The notes under the pieces: model-generated | Told to the model about the DNA's origin: nothing | The model's database searches: none | The model's input: the letters and a program-made list of their open reading frames with translations, nothing else | Assembly: GCA_963775635.1 (NCBI GenBank) | Contig: CAVZJO010000006.1 | Location: 1-64,000, forward strand | Length of the DNA stretch: 64,000 nucleotides | Direction: 5' to 3' | Source of the DNA: JALORV01 sp963775635 | Lineage (GTDB): Bacteria > Pseudomonadota > Gammaproteobacteria > Burkholderiales > Burkholderiaceae_F | Part shown: positions 1 to 9,159 of the stretch, one piece after another | How positions within the stretch are numbered: position 1 is the first letter of the stretch | Layout: every line of letters begins with the position of its first letter | Position numbers and translations under genes: made by a program

Positions 1-267
1 CCGCACTTCGGCTTCCTTCGAGCCGGCTGTTTGGCCGACATACTCGAATTGCACCGGCACGGTGACGGCCTTCACTTCCTGCACCGTAACAGCAGCGGGA
101 GGAAAGCCGCCTTTCGCCGCTTTTTGTTCGTCGGCGCGGGAGCATCCTGCGATGACCAGCGCGGTGGCAATCAGACTGAAGGCGAGCATGAATCCGCGCA
201 GCCAGGCTGCGCGTCGAACGGCCATATCCAGGGTCGAGCGGCTTACTGCGGTCTTGGGATCGGTCAT
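1..267 (-). CDS. RND efflux periplasmic adaptor (MFP), N-terminal part
   Basis: This gene runs off the left edge; 89 residues are visible. The N-terminus has basic residues, a hydrophobic stretch and a lipobox ending at Cys42 (VIAGC), so it should be a lipoprotein anchored on the periplasmic side of the inner membrane. After a short linker the mature chain reads VTVQEVKAVTVPVQFEYVGQ, the typical opening of AcrA/MexA-type adaptors that join an RND pump to an outer-membrane channel. ATG at 267 is the first good start. The gene is divergent from a TetR-type repressor with a perfect inverted repeat between them, which is the usual acrR-acrAB/mexR arrangement. The family call is solid; the pump substrate cannot be told. 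Confidence 0.85.
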   Translation of the reverse strand, partial: MTDPKTAVSRSTLDMAVRRAAWLRGFMLAFSLIATALVIAGCSRADEQKAAKGGFPPAAVTVQEVKAVTVPVQFEYVGQTAGSKEAEVR

Positions 268-313
268 TGGGAACTTCCAGCTCGGGAGGCAAGTCTCTAC
301 GCTCGGGCATAAT

Positions 314-331
314 ACATACATCCATGTATGT
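314..331. promoter_or_regulatory. Candidate TetR/AcrR operator, perfect inverted repeat
   Basis: The arms ACATACAT and ATGTATGT flank a 2-bp spacer (CC). The site sits in the divergent gap between the efflux adaptor and the TetR gene. Its core is the same ACATACAT/ATGTATGT type as the known AcrR operator. It overlaps a possible minus-strand promoter (TTGAAA near 340). Repression of both directions is inferred. Confidence 0.75.
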
Positions 332-399
332 TTATATTTCAATTGTGATGGTCATGTTTCAGCCGTGTTTCAGCGGCGCTTTTTTTGATTGGGGAAGCG

Positions 400-1022
400 A
401 TGGCAAGACGCACTAGGGAGGAAGCACTCGAAACCCGAGAGCAGGTTGAGCGACGCGGCCGAGCGGGTATTTGCTTGAGCGTGGGGTCGGACATGCAACC
501 CTTGCCGAAGTGGCAGACGCAGCGGGGGTTACGCGCGGCGCGGTCTATCACCACTTCGAAAGTAAGGCAGATCTGTTCGAAGCGATGGTGGCTCGCGCCG
601 AGATGCCGATGGACGCCGCCCTTCATCCTGGCAATGGAACAGTTGCCGATCCGTTGGGCGCTTCTGCAGCGAGCGTGCGCTGAGTGCGCTGCTGCACCTG
701 TCCTCGTCGCCGCGGGTGCGCAGAATCTTCGAAGTCGTGTTCCTGCGCTGCGAGTACACGGACGAGCTGGCGTCCGTAGAGAAACACCATCTGCGAGGAG
801 CGCGAACACTGTCTCGGCCTGTGCGGCAGCCTGCTGGATGAGGCTGTCGCGCAGGGCCAGTTGCCGCGCAACACCGATACGCGGGCGGCAAGCCTTCTGC
901 TTTATGCATTCATCGGCGGTCTGATGCGCGACTGGGTTCAGGCTCCCAAGAGCTTCGATCTCGAGACGGCCGCACCCAGTCCGTCGATCTTTTCCTGGCG
1001 GGGCTGCGGGTAGCACCGCCTA
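400..1022 (+). pseudogene. TetR/AcrR-family repressor, frameshifted
   Basis: The start ATG at 400 gives MARRTREEALETREQ, a typical TetR opening. Frame is lost near 443-475, and the helix-turn-helix continues in another frame (ATLAEVADAAGVTRGAVYHH, about 490-555). It shifts again near 660. Later stretches read SALLHLSSSPRVRRIFEVVF and GLLDEAVAQGQLPR-like sequence, ending near DLFLAGLR around 1010; the exact stop is uncertain. Every piece of a roughly 205-residue AcrR-like repressor is present in order, so at least three single-base indels break an otherwise complete gene. It probably controls the divergent RND adaptor and itself through the operator at 314-331. Sequence error looks more likely than decay. 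Confidence 0.75.
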
Positions 1023-1063
1023 GCAAGGTCCGAGCCGGGCGTGTCCGCGCCGGCAGGCGCGAG

Positions 1064-1081
1064 GTTGACGTTAACGTCAAC
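1064..1081. promoter_or_regulatory. 18-bp perfect palindrome, LiuR-like operator upstream of icmF
   Basis: GTTGACGTTAACGTCAAC is fully self-complementary and lies about 97 bp before the icmF start. From memory it resembles the TTGACGTTxACGTCAA-type sites of LiuR, a MerR-family regulator of branched-chain amino acid and acyl-CoA catabolism in proteobacteria. The embedded TTGACG could act as a -35 element. No liuR gene is in the window, so the regulator is inferred. Confidence 0.5.
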
Positions 1082-1111
1082 GGCAGCTCGCGTAGCCCTC
1101 TTCCCCGGATT

Positions 1112-1130
1112 GCCTGCCGTACCGGCAGGC
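1112..1130. repeat. Inverted repeat (hairpin) in the icmF leader
   Basis: GCCTGCCG and CGGCAGGC pair around a 3-bp spacer, about 48 bp before the icmF start. There is no T-tract. It could be a leader hairpin or a REP-like extragenic element; I see no second copy in this window. Confidence 0.35.
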
Positions 1131-1177
1131 GGGGATGATTCGACTTCGAGCGGCGCCGGCGCCGGCGAGGAGCGCGC

Positions 1178-4100
1178 ATGACCGACCTGTCCGAAGCCAA
1201 GCGCCTCGCCGCCTACCGCCCCGCGCACAAGGTGCGCTTCGTCACCGCCGCCTCGCTGTTCGACGGCCACGACGCGTCGATCAACATCATGCGGCGCATC
1301 CTCCAGGGCATGGGCGCGGAGGTCATCCACCTCGGCCACAACCGCTCGGTGGAAGAGATCGTCACCGCGGCGCTGCAGGAAGACGTGCAGGGCATCGCGA
1401 TGAGCAGCTACCAGGGCGGGCACGTCGAGTTCTTCAAGTACATGATCGACCTGCTGAAGGAACGCGGCGGCGCGAACATCAAGGTCTTCGGCGGCGGCGG
1501 CGGCGTGATCGTGCCGAGCGAGATCAAGGAACTGCACGACTACGGCGTGGCGCACATCTTCTCGCCCGAGGACGGGCAGAAGATCGGCTCGCAGGGAATG
1601 ATCGGGCTGATTGTCGGCCGAAGCGACCAGGACCTCGGGCTGCGCCCCGGAATCGATCGACGCGCTGCAAGGACAACGACCTCGACAAGCGCTGGCGCGC
1701 GCTGGCGCAACTCATCACCGTGCTCGAACCAACGAGGTCGACGCCGAAGCTGCGCGAGTCGATGCACAAGGCGGCCGACACCGCGAAGATGCCCGTGCTC
1801 GGCATCACCGGCACCGGCGGCGCCGGCAATCGAGTCGCTGACCGACGAGCTGGTGCGCCGCTTCCGCCTCGACATGGACGACAAGCTCGATCGCGGTCAT
1901 CTGGATCGACCCGTCGCGCCGCAAGAGCGGCGGCGCGCTGCTCGGCGACCGCATCCGCATGAACGCGATCGGTCCGTGGGGCAACGGCGCCAAGGTCTAC
2001 ATGCGCTCGCTCGCGACGCGCGAGGCCGGCAGCGAGATCAGCCAGGCGCTGCCGGACGCGATCGCCGCCGCCAAGGTCGCGGGCTTCGACCTCGTGATCA
2101 TCGAGACCTGGGGCATCGGCCAGGGCGACGCGGCGATCGTGCCGCACGTCGACGTGGTCTGTACGTGATGACGCCGGAATACGGCGCCGCGAGCCAGCTC
2201 GAGAAGATCGACATGCTCGACTTCGCCGACTTCGTCGCGATCAACAAGTTCGACCGCAAGGGTGCGGCCGACGCGCTGCGCGACGTGTCAAAGCAGGTGC
2301 AGCGGAACAAGGGAGACTTCACGAAGAAGCCCGACGAGATGCTGGTCTTCGGCACGATGGCGTCGCGCTTCAACGACGATGGCGTCACCGCGCTCTATCA
2401 GGCGCTGCTGCCGCGACTGCAGGAGCACGGCTTGAAGACCGGCGACGGCATGCTGCCGAAGGTGACGACACGCCATTCGACCAACCAGACGCCGATCGTG
2501 CCGCCGCAGCGCACGCGCTACCTCGCGGAGATCTCCGAGACGGTGCGCGGCTACAAGAAGCGCGCCCACGAGCAGGCGAGGCTTGCGCGCGAGAGCCAGC
2601 AGCTGCGCGAAACCAAGCGCATGCTGCACGAGGATGACCCGGAGCGCTCGGGTGCGAAGAAGACAGTCGAGCGGGTCGCCGAAGAGCGCGAAGCGAAGCA
2701 GGACAAGCGCAGCCGGAAGCTGCTCGACATGTGGCCGCAGATGCAGCAGGCCTACGCGGGCGACGAGTACGTGGTGAAGATCCGCGACCGCGAGCTGCGC
2801 ACCACGCTGACGACACGTCGCTGTCCGGCACCAAGATCCGCAAGGTCGCGCTGCCGCACTACGAGGACCACGGCGAACTGCTGCACTGGATGCTGCTGGA
2901 AAACGTGCCCGGCTGCTTCCCGTACACCGCCGGCGTGTTCGCCTTCAAGCGCGAGAACGAGGACCCGACGCGCATGTTCGCCGGCGAGGGCGATTCGTTC
3001 CGCACCAACCGCCGCTTCAAGCTGCTCTGCGAGGGCATGCCGGCCAAGCGCCTGTCGACCGCGTTCGACTGGGTGACGCTGTACGGCAACGACCCGGACC
3101 TGCGGCCCGACATCTACGGCAAGGTCGGCAACAGCGGCGGTCAGCATCGCCACGCTCGACGACATGAAGGTGCTGTACTCGGGCTTCGACCTGACCGCGC
3201 CGAATACGTCGGTGTCGATGACGATCAACGGCCCGGCGCCGACGATCCTGGCGATGTTCATGAACACCGCCATCGACCAGAACCTCGACAAGTTCCGCGC
3301 CGACAACAATCGCGAGCCGACCGAGGACGAGGCCGCAGAAGATCCGGCAATGGGTGCTGGAGAACGTGCGCGGCACCGTGCAGGCCGACATCCTGAAGGA
3401 AGACCAGGGCCAGAACACCTGCATCTTCTCGACCGAGTTCTCGCTGAAGGTGATGGGCGACATCCAGGAGTACTTCGTCCACCACAACGTGCGGAACTTC
3501 TATTCGGTGTCGATCAGCGGCTATCACATCGCCGAGGCCGGCGCGAACCCGATCAGCCAGCTCGCGTTCACGCTTCCAACGGCTTCACGTTCGTCGAGGC
3601 GTATCTGGCGCGCGGCATGCACATCGACGACTTCGCGCCGAACCTGAGCTTCTTCTTCAGCAACGGCATGGACCCGGAGTACACCGTGATGGGCCGCGTT
3701 GCGCGGCGCATCTGGGCGGTGGCATGCGCGACAAGTACGGCGCCAACGAGCGCTCGCAGAAGCTGAAGTACCACTGCCAGACGTCCGGCCGCTCGCTGCA
3801 CGCGCAGGAGATCCAGTTCAACGACATCCGCACCACGCTGCAGGCGCTGATCGCGACCTACGACAACGCCAACAGCCTGCACACCAACGCCTTCGACGAG
3901 GCGATCACGACGCCGACCGAGGACAGCGTGCGCCGCGCGATGGCGATCCAGATGATCATCAACCGCGAATGGGGCCTGGCGAAGAACGAGAACCCGAACC
4001 AGGGCAGCTTCATCATCGAGGAGCTGACCGAACTGGTCGAGGAAGCGGTGCTGAAGGAGTTCGAGTCGATCAGCGAGCGCGGCGGCGTGCTCGGCGCGAT

Positions 4101-4467
4101 GGAGCTGGGCTACCAGCGCGGCAAGATCCAGGAAGAGTCACTGCACTACGAGCACCTGAAGCACACCGGCGAGTACCCGATCATCGGCGTCAACACCTTC
4201 CGCAACCCGCACGGCGATCGGGCGCCAGACCACATCGAGCTCGCGCGCTCGACCGAGGACGAGAAGCAGAACCAGCTCAAGCGGCTGCAGGAGTTCCAGA
4301 AGCGGCATGCGAAGGAAGCGCCGAAGATGCTGAAGCGGCTGCAGCAGGCGGTGATCAGCAACGAGAACGTGTTTGCGGTGCTGATGGATGCGGTGCGCGT
4401 GTGCTCGCTGGGTCAGATCACGAATGCGCTGTTCGAGGTGGGAGGGCAATACCGCCGGAGTATGTAG
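1178..4467 (+). pseudogene. icmF: Fused isobutyryl-CoA mutase IcmF, multiply frameshifted
   Basis: IcmF interconverts isobutyryl-CoA and n-butyryl-CoA with adenosylcobalamin and carries its own G-protein chaperone. ATG at 1178 follows GAGGAG with good spacing. Segments in order: a B12-binding domain with FDGHDASINIMRRIL and GGGGGVIVP; a MeaI/ArgK-like GTPase with GITGTGGAG (Walker A damaged near 1830), VISIDPSRRKSGG-like sequence and NKFD; then the mutase barrel, with KLYSGFDLT-like, NTSVSMTINGPA and GHMHIDDFAPNLSFFF-like motifs; the end is GGQYRRSM. Conserved sequence hops frames about ten times between 1610 and 3730 and is intact from 3730 to 4467. No large part is missing (about 1,090 residues), so base errors are a better explanation than true decay. 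The G3 motif reads ETWGIGQGD where ETSGIGQGD is usual. Confidence 0.85.
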
Positions 4468-4512
4468 TCGCCTAGGCTGGCCCAAGCAGAACTACGTCGC
4501 GTTTCGCAATTC

Positions 4513-5703
4513 TCACTGCGTTCTTCCCCGCATCGACGCGGGCCGCCCCGGAAGTTTTAGCAGCGTGCCGGTATTGGTGACCGTTTCGCCATCAACACGC
4601 AGCACGGAGACGTCTTCATCATTGAAATTGCCGACGTAAAGCCAGCGTCCGTCGGGACTGAACACGGCTCCTTCGGGCAAGCCCCTCACTTCGATCTCGC
4701 CAATTTTCGTGACCTTCTTGCCGTCGATCTTGAGCACCACGACGCTGCCGTTGCGGTTGTAGAACCAATCGCTCTTTGCGTTGTTCGAGCCGCGTAACAG
4801 CAGGGCCACTGCGATCTTGCCGGTCGGGCTAATCGCGATGCCCTCGGGGGCATCGCCTACGACCACCTTGTCGATCACGCGCTCGGGCTTGGCCTCCAGA
4901 TCGATCACGGAGACGGTGTCGATGTGGCCATCGGAGAACCCGTTATTGCCATTGTCTGCAGTCAGCGCCAGCTTGCCGTCGGGTGTGACGTCGAAGTTAT
5001 AGGGCCACAGACCCACCGCGATGTCGCGCTTTGTGTAAGTGACTTTCTGGCCGTCGACCTCGAGCAGCGCGACCTTGTGTCCGGGGAACTTGCCGGCGAT
5101 CGCTCGCTTGCCATCGGGCGTGAATGCCACGTGTGCCACATGCTCTCCGATGACCACCGTGTCGACCAACTTCACTTCCTTGCCCTGGATCGCGACCACG
5201 CTGATGGAGTTGTCAGCGCGATTGGCGATCAGCGCCAAGGTGCCGGCACGGTTGATCGACATGCCAGACGGCTGCTTGCCCACCGTTACCGTATTGATGA
5301 GCCTCGGAGGGCTTGTCGTGAGGTCGATGACGTAGAGCTTGTTGTCTGGCGCGGGCTTCCAGCCGGCTCCTTCCTGCATCCAGTCCATCGAATTGGCCAC
5401 GAGCGCAAGTTGTCCGTTTGGCGTGATGCTCAGATTGGTCGGCGGGCCGAAGACCGAATTCATCAACGGGAGACTGACGACGATCTTCGGGTTGGCAGGG
5501 TCCGTGCCGATGTCGACGATCGTCACCGAGTCCTTGCCGGGCGCCGTGAACTGAACTTTGCCGTCGTCGCCCCACATAGTTTTGTTATCGATGCCGACCA
5601 CCATGTACTCGGGCTTGCCTGGCGCCATGCGATCCGTGGTTGCGCAAGCTGACAGCGTCGCCACTGCGCACAGCATCACCAACGGAAGAAGTCGGTTCAT
5701 CAT
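4513..5703 (-). CDS. YncE-like beta-propeller lipoprotein
   Basis: A 396-residue exported protein. The N-terminus MMNRLLPLVMLCAVATLSAC ends in a lipobox Cys (Cys20). Blades of the YVTN/YncE type follow, seen as repeated SPDG/TPDG turns such as TPDGKLALTADNG, SPTGKIAVALL and SPDGRWLYVGNF. The start is set by AAGGGG five bases before the first ATG; a longer in-frame extension to 5916 has no such site. Such propellers usually bind partners or metals in the periplasm; the substrate is unknown. The gene is convergent with icmF and divergent from yihY. Confidence 0.8.
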   Translation of the reverse strand: MMNRLLPLVMLCAVATLSACATTDRMAPGKPEYMVVGIDNKTMWGDDGKVQFTAPGKDSVTIVDIGTDPANPKIVVSLPLMNSVFGPPTNLSITPNGQLALVANSMDWMQEGAGWKPAPDNKLYVIDLTTSPPRLINTVTVGKQPSGMSINRAGTLALIANRADNSISVVAIQGKEVKLVDTVVIGEHVAHVAFTPDGKRAIAGKFPGHKVALLEVDGQKVTYTKRDIAVGLWPYNFDVTPDGKLALTADNGNNGFSDGHIDTVSVIDLEAKPERVIDKVVVGDAPEGIAISPTGKIAVALLLRGSNNAKSDWFYNRNGSVVVLKIDGKKVTKIGEIEVRGLPEGAVFSPDGRWLYVGNFNDEDVSVLRVDGETVTNTGTLLKLPGRPASMRGRTQ

Positions 5704-5778
5704 GGTCCCCTTGTGGAAGGTTCTGACGCGGTCGCTGCGCGTGTCGCCCAGTCGCATGGGATGGGCAGGCGAGGGGCG

Positions 5779-5807
5779 ACCGTACTCGGCGCACCTGGAG
5801 GTGTCAA
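5779..5807 (-). promoter_or_regulatory. Candidate sigma-70 promoter for the beta-propeller lipoprotein
   Basis: On the minus strand TTGACA is followed after 17 bases by TACGGT, about 76 bp before the start codon. The -35 is perfect and the -10 weak. Prediction only. Confidence 0.35.
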
Positions 5808-5874
5808 CCTTTAGGCCCGCCGTTTGCGATTGCGATGAATCACTCACGTACGAGCCGAGCGGAACCGGTCCCCC

Positions 5875-6780
5875 ATGCGTGCCTTCGCCCGAAATGCTGC
5901 CAAAGCGCTTCGCCATCCCGGCGGGTTCGCGCTCGCGGTCCTAAGGCAGTTCCGCGCCAACCAGGGACTGCTGCTCGCGGGTGCGGTGGCGTACTACGCG
6001 CTGCTATCGCTGGTCCCTCTGCTGATCCTCGTCGTTCTCGCGCTCACGCACGTTTTCGAGGAAGCTGAAGTCCTCTCGGCCGTCGGCGCGAGCCTCGAGT
6101 TCGTCGTTCCCGGGCAGTCGGACGCACTTGTCGGCGAGCTTCGCACCTTCCTGACGCACCGCGAGGCGGTAGGGTCGCTGCTGCTGGTCATGATGCTGTT
6201 CTTCAGCAGCCTCGCGTTCACGGTGCTCGAGAACGCAATGTCGGTGATCTTCTTTCATCGCGTCGCGGTCCGCCGCCGCCACTTCCTGGTGTCGGCGGTG
6301 ATGCCGTACCTCTTTATCCTGTCACTGGCCGTCGGCCTGCTGCTCATCACGCTGGTCGCCGGCGCACTGGAGCAGCTGGCGACGCGGACGGTGGTGATCC
6401 TCGGCCGTCCGCAGCTGCTGGACGTGTTGTCGTCCGAACTGCTGTACGTAATCGGCGTGGTGGGCGAGATCTTCCTGCTGACGGCCGTGTACCTCGTGAT
6501 GCCGGTCGGCCGGCTGTCGTTCCGGCACGCGCTGATCGGCGGTACTGCGGCGGCGCTGCTGTGGGAGATCACGCGCCATGTCCTGGTCTGGTATTTCTCG
6601 ACGATTTCGCAGATCCAGCTCGTCTATGGATCGCTGACGACGGCGATTGCCGTCCTGCTGAGCGTCGAGGTCGGCGCGATCGTGCTGTTGCTCGGCGCGC
6701 AGGTGATCGCCGAATACGAACGCATCGGCCACGAGCCGATCGCCCAGCGGCCGGCGCCGATGAAGGCGGACAAGGCTTGA
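5875..6780 (+). CDS. YihY/BrkB-family inner-membrane protein
   Basis: A 301-residue polytopic membrane protein with about six hydrophobic helices. The family signature GAVAYYALLSLVPLLILV lies near residues 36-53, and the late segment GGTAAALLWEITRHVLVWYF is also typical of UPF0761/YihY (formerly misnamed RNase BN). The role of this family is poorly defined; it is not tRNase. The ATG at 5875 lacks a strong ribosome site but puts the first helix at the expected depth. It stands alone, divergent from the lipoprotein gene. Confidence 0.85.
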   Translation: MRAFARNAAKALRHPGGFALAVLRQFRANQGLLLAGAVAYYALLSLVPLLILVVLALTHVFEEAEVLSAVGASLEFVVPGQSDALVGELRTFLTHREAVGSLLLVMMLFFSSLAFTVLENAMSVIFFHRVAVRRRHFLVSAVMPYLFILSLAVGLLLITLVAGALEQLATRTVVILGRPQLLDVLSSELLYVIGVVGEIFLLTAVYLVMPVGRLSFRHALIGGTAAALLWEITRHVLVWYFSTISQIQLVYGSLTTAIAVLLSVEVGAIVLLLGAQVIAEYERIGHEPIAQRPAPMKADKA

Positions 6781-6863
6781 GCTCGGCTCGCCCGCCAGCC
6801 GTAGTCCGACCCGCGGTGCTTCCTCGCGCCGCGGATCGGAGCTTCCGGTTTCATTGCGACCCC

Positions 6864-7070
6864 TTATGCGACGCGCATCGCCACAACGGCGTGCGCGTCG
6901 ACTGCGGCGGCCATCACGCGAGGCTGGGCGGCCTCGTCGATGTCCACGAAATACGCCTCGGGATGGCGCGCGACGAACTCGGCGGCGACGTTGAAGACCA
7001 CCACCGCGAACATTGCGAACATCACGAGCGCGTAGAAGAAGTCGTTCTTCGCTTCGCGCTTGCGGTACAT
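6864..7070 (-). CDS. Small single-span membrane protein, unknown
   Basis: A 68-residue protein, MYRKREAKNDFFYALVMFAM..., with a charged N-terminus, one hydrophobic helix (about residues 13-32) and a soluble C-terminal tail. AGGAG sits seven bases before the ATG at 7070; the ATG at 7076 would have a spacing of only one base, so the shorter form is preferred. I do not recognise the family. A terminator-like hairpin lies just upstream at 7105-7136 and separates it from a second small ORF. Confidence 0.55.
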   Translation of the reverse strand: MYRKREAKNDFFYALVMFAMFAVVVFNVAAEFVARHPEAYFVDIDEAAQPRVMAAAVDAHAVVAMRVA

Positions 7071-7104
7071 GAACATTCTCCTGACGTTGACTGCACCAAA
7101 CAAA

Positions 7105-7136
7105 AAGCCCGGAGGCGTTCGACGCGATCCGGGCTT
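7105..7136 (-). terminator. Rho-independent terminator, minus strand
   Basis: AAGCCCGGA and TCCGGGCTT form a perfect 9-bp stem around a 14-base loop. On the minus strand the stem is followed by TTTTTGTTT. It lies 19 bases after the stop of the 54-residue ORF and 35 bases before the next small gene, so it could end the first transcript or attenuate the second. Confidence 0.7.
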
Positions 7137-7154
7137 CGGTTGCAGCCAGTCCAG

Positions 7155-7319
7155 CTATCTGCCTGGACCTCCGCCCGGATCATGGGCCTGCACAGAGCGG
7201 CTAGACCGCGCGCCGGCCAGCGACGCGGTCCCGGCATGCCACTGGGGCTGCCGGCGCACGCACTCAACAGCGAACTGCATTCGCTGCAGAGGCATGAATG
7301 TGCCGATCGCGTCGCTCAT
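7155..7319 (-). CDS. Small ORF, 54 residues, unknown
   Basis: MSDAIGTFMPLQRMQFAVEC begins this short ORF; the rest is polar with no clear membrane helix and no family I recognise. GGAGAGAG precedes the ATG by about seven bases, and the stop is followed closely by a good terminator (7105-7136), which together suggest a real transcription unit. A perfect inverted repeat lies about 92 bp upstream (7411-7426). Evidence for translation is only this context. Confidence 0.4.
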   Translation of the reverse strand: MSDAIGTFMPLQRMQFAVECVRRQPQWHAGTASLAGARSSRSVQAHDPGGGPGR

Positions 7320-7410
7320 CTCAGAACTCTCTCCATTGCCGGCGCAATTGCCGGCGCCAGGATCTTAGGGACGCGCATTGAGCGCAGCAATAACTTTCAT
7401 GCGTTCGCCA

Positions 7411-7426
7411 CGTTACAAACGTAACG
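7411..7426. promoter_or_regulatory. Inverted repeat, candidate operator
   Basis: CGTTAC and GTAACG are separated by AAAC. It lies between the end of the 6-phosphogluconate dehydrogenase gene and the small ORF at 7155-7319, where a promoter for the latter is expected. Confidence 0.35.
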
Positions 7427-7485
7427 CACATCGCGCGGCCGTCTGCTGTCGCTCGCGCTTCTGTCGCGAGCGAAGTGTGGTCGCG

Positions 7486-8497
7486 TCACACCTTCGACGG
7501 CGGTTCCCGGTGGCCGCCGAATGCGTGCCGCATCGCTGACAGCAAGCGGTTCTGGAAATCGGCGTTGCCGCGCGAGGCGAAGCGCGCGTACAGCGCGGCG
7601 GTCAGCACCGGGGCGGGCACCGAGGTGTCGACGGCCGCCTGCACTGTCCATCGTCCTTCGCCGGAATCCGCCACGCGGCCGGCGAAATTCGCGAGTTGCG
7701 GGTCGTCGCCCAACGCCCGCGCAGTCAGGTCGAGCAGCCACGACGAAATCACGCTGCCTCGCCGCCACACCTCGGCGATCGCCGGCAGGTCGAACTGGTA
7801 GCGATAGTTCTCGGGCGCGCTCAGCGGCGCAGTCCCGGCATCCGCCGCATGCTCGCGGTTGCCGGCGTCCGCCGCGGCGAGGATCGACATGCCTTCGGCG
7901 TACGCGGCCATCATTCCGTACTCGATGCCGTTGTGGATCATCTTGACGAAGTGACCGGCGCCGCTCGGGCCGCAGTGCAGGTACCCCTGCGTGGCGGTCG
8001 TCGTCGGCACCGCCGCTCGGGGCGATGCCGGTCTCGCCCGGCGCGAGGCACGCGAAGATCGGTTCAAGGCGGCGCACCGGTTCCGCGTCCCCGCCGATCA
8101 TCAGGCAGTAGCCGCGCTCGAGTCCCCACACACCACCGCTGGTGCCGACGTCGACGTAGTCGATGCCGCGCTCCTTCAGTTCGGCGTGACGGCGCAGGTC
8201 GTCGACGTAGTGCGAGTTGCCGCCGTCGACGATCGTGTCGCCCCATGCGAGCAGCGGCGCGAGCGACGCGATCGTCGCGTCAACCACGGCTGCCGGCACC
8301 ATCAGCCAGACGGCGCGCGGCGGCGGCAGTGACGCGACGAGGTCGGCGAGCGAGACCGCCGTGACCGCGCCTTCGGCCGCCAGCGGTGCCAGTTCCGCCA
8401 AAGACGGCGAATGCACCACGCAGGCATGGCCCCCGCGCAGCAGGCGGCGCACCATGCTCGCGCCCATGCGGCCGGCCCCGATCATTCCGAGTTGCAT
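7486..8497 (-). CDS. gnd: 6-phosphogluconate dehydrogenase (decarboxylating), one frameshift
   Basis: This oxidises 6-phosphogluconate to ribulose 5-phosphate and CO2 in the oxidative pentose phosphate pathway. The start MQLGMIGAGRMGASM has the dinucleotide-binding GxGxxG at residues 7-12 and is preceded by GAGGAG at five bases. DGGNSHYVDD and YLHCGPSGAGHFVKMIHNG carry the substrate and catalytic-lysine motifs. At about 336 residues it matches the short GndA/YqeC-type enzymes, which are often NAD-dependent. Frame is lost near 8005-8015 within a G/C-rich run, and the rest reads cleanly to 7486. It is divergent from gluconokinase, which makes its substrate. Confidence 0.85.
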
Positions 8498-8622
8498 CGT
8501 CACTCCTCGATTGCGCACGGGCGCAAATCCATGCAGGCTAACGCCATCCGACGAACGACAACAAGTCGCACGCTTCTTTCCGAAAACGGCGCGGCGCGTA
8601 CATCATTCAACACAGCACTCCG

Positions 8623-9129
8623 ATGATGGAACACCCGGTGGTCGTTATGGGCGTGGCCGGCTGCGGCAAGTCGAGCCTGGGCGCCGCTATTGCCGAGGCC
8701 CTGGGCGCGCAGCTGATCGAAGGCGACTCGTATCACTGCGACGCCAACCGCGAGAAGATGCGACGCGGGATTCCGCTGACCGACGCCGACCGCGCGGGCT
8801 GGCTCGACGTCCTAGCCGCCGAACTGCGCGCGCGCGGCGCCAACACCGTTCTGACGTGCTCCGCGCTGAAGCTCGCCTACCGCGACCGCCTGCGCGCCGC
8901 CGTGCCGGAACTGCACTTTGTGTTCATGGAGATCGATCCCGCGTCGGCGCGCGCGCGCATCGAGGCGCGCGATGCGCACTTTTTCTCGCCGTCACTGGTG
9001 GCGAGTCAGTTCGCGGCGCTCGAGTCGCCGGTCGGCGAGCCGGGCGTGCTGCGAGTCGACGCGCTGGCGCCGCTGCGACAGCTACTAACCGAGATCAGCG
9101 CGTGGCTGCGCGATGCCGAACGGCCTTGA
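8623..9129 (+). CDS. gntK: Gluconokinase
   Basis: Phosphorylates D-gluconate to 6-phosphogluconate with ATP. The 168-residue protein has a P-loop GVAGCGKS at residues 10-17, the family motif EGDSYHCDANREKM (usual form EGDxxHPxxNxxKM) and LTCSALKLAYRDRLR. The length is typical. It starts with ATG at 8623 or 8626; no strong ribosome site helps choose. Its product is the substrate of the divergent 6-phosphogluconate dehydrogenase, so the two form a gluconate-utilisation pair. The proline of the HPxxN motif is replaced by Cys here. Confidence 0.9.
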   Translation: MMEHPVVVMGVAGCGKSSLGAAIAEALGAQLIEGDSYHCDANREKMRRGIPLTDADRAGWLDVLAAELRARGANTVLTCSALKLAYRDRLRAAVPELHFVFMEIDPASARARIEARDAHFFSPSLVASQFAALESPVGEPGVLRVDALAPLRQLLTEISAWLRDAERP

Positions 9130-9159
9130 GGTGCGGAGCGGTCGCCCTGGGCACCGGGG

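Noticed and set aside
5704..5916. N-terminal extension of the beta-propeller lipoprotein
   Set aside because: The ATG at 5703 has a ribosome site and opens a lipobox signal peptide; the extension has neither and would enter the yihY start region.
7000..7140. Hairpin 7105-7136 as a riboswitch
   Set aside because: A single stem with a T-tract and no conserved aptamer sequence; a terminator or attenuator explains it.
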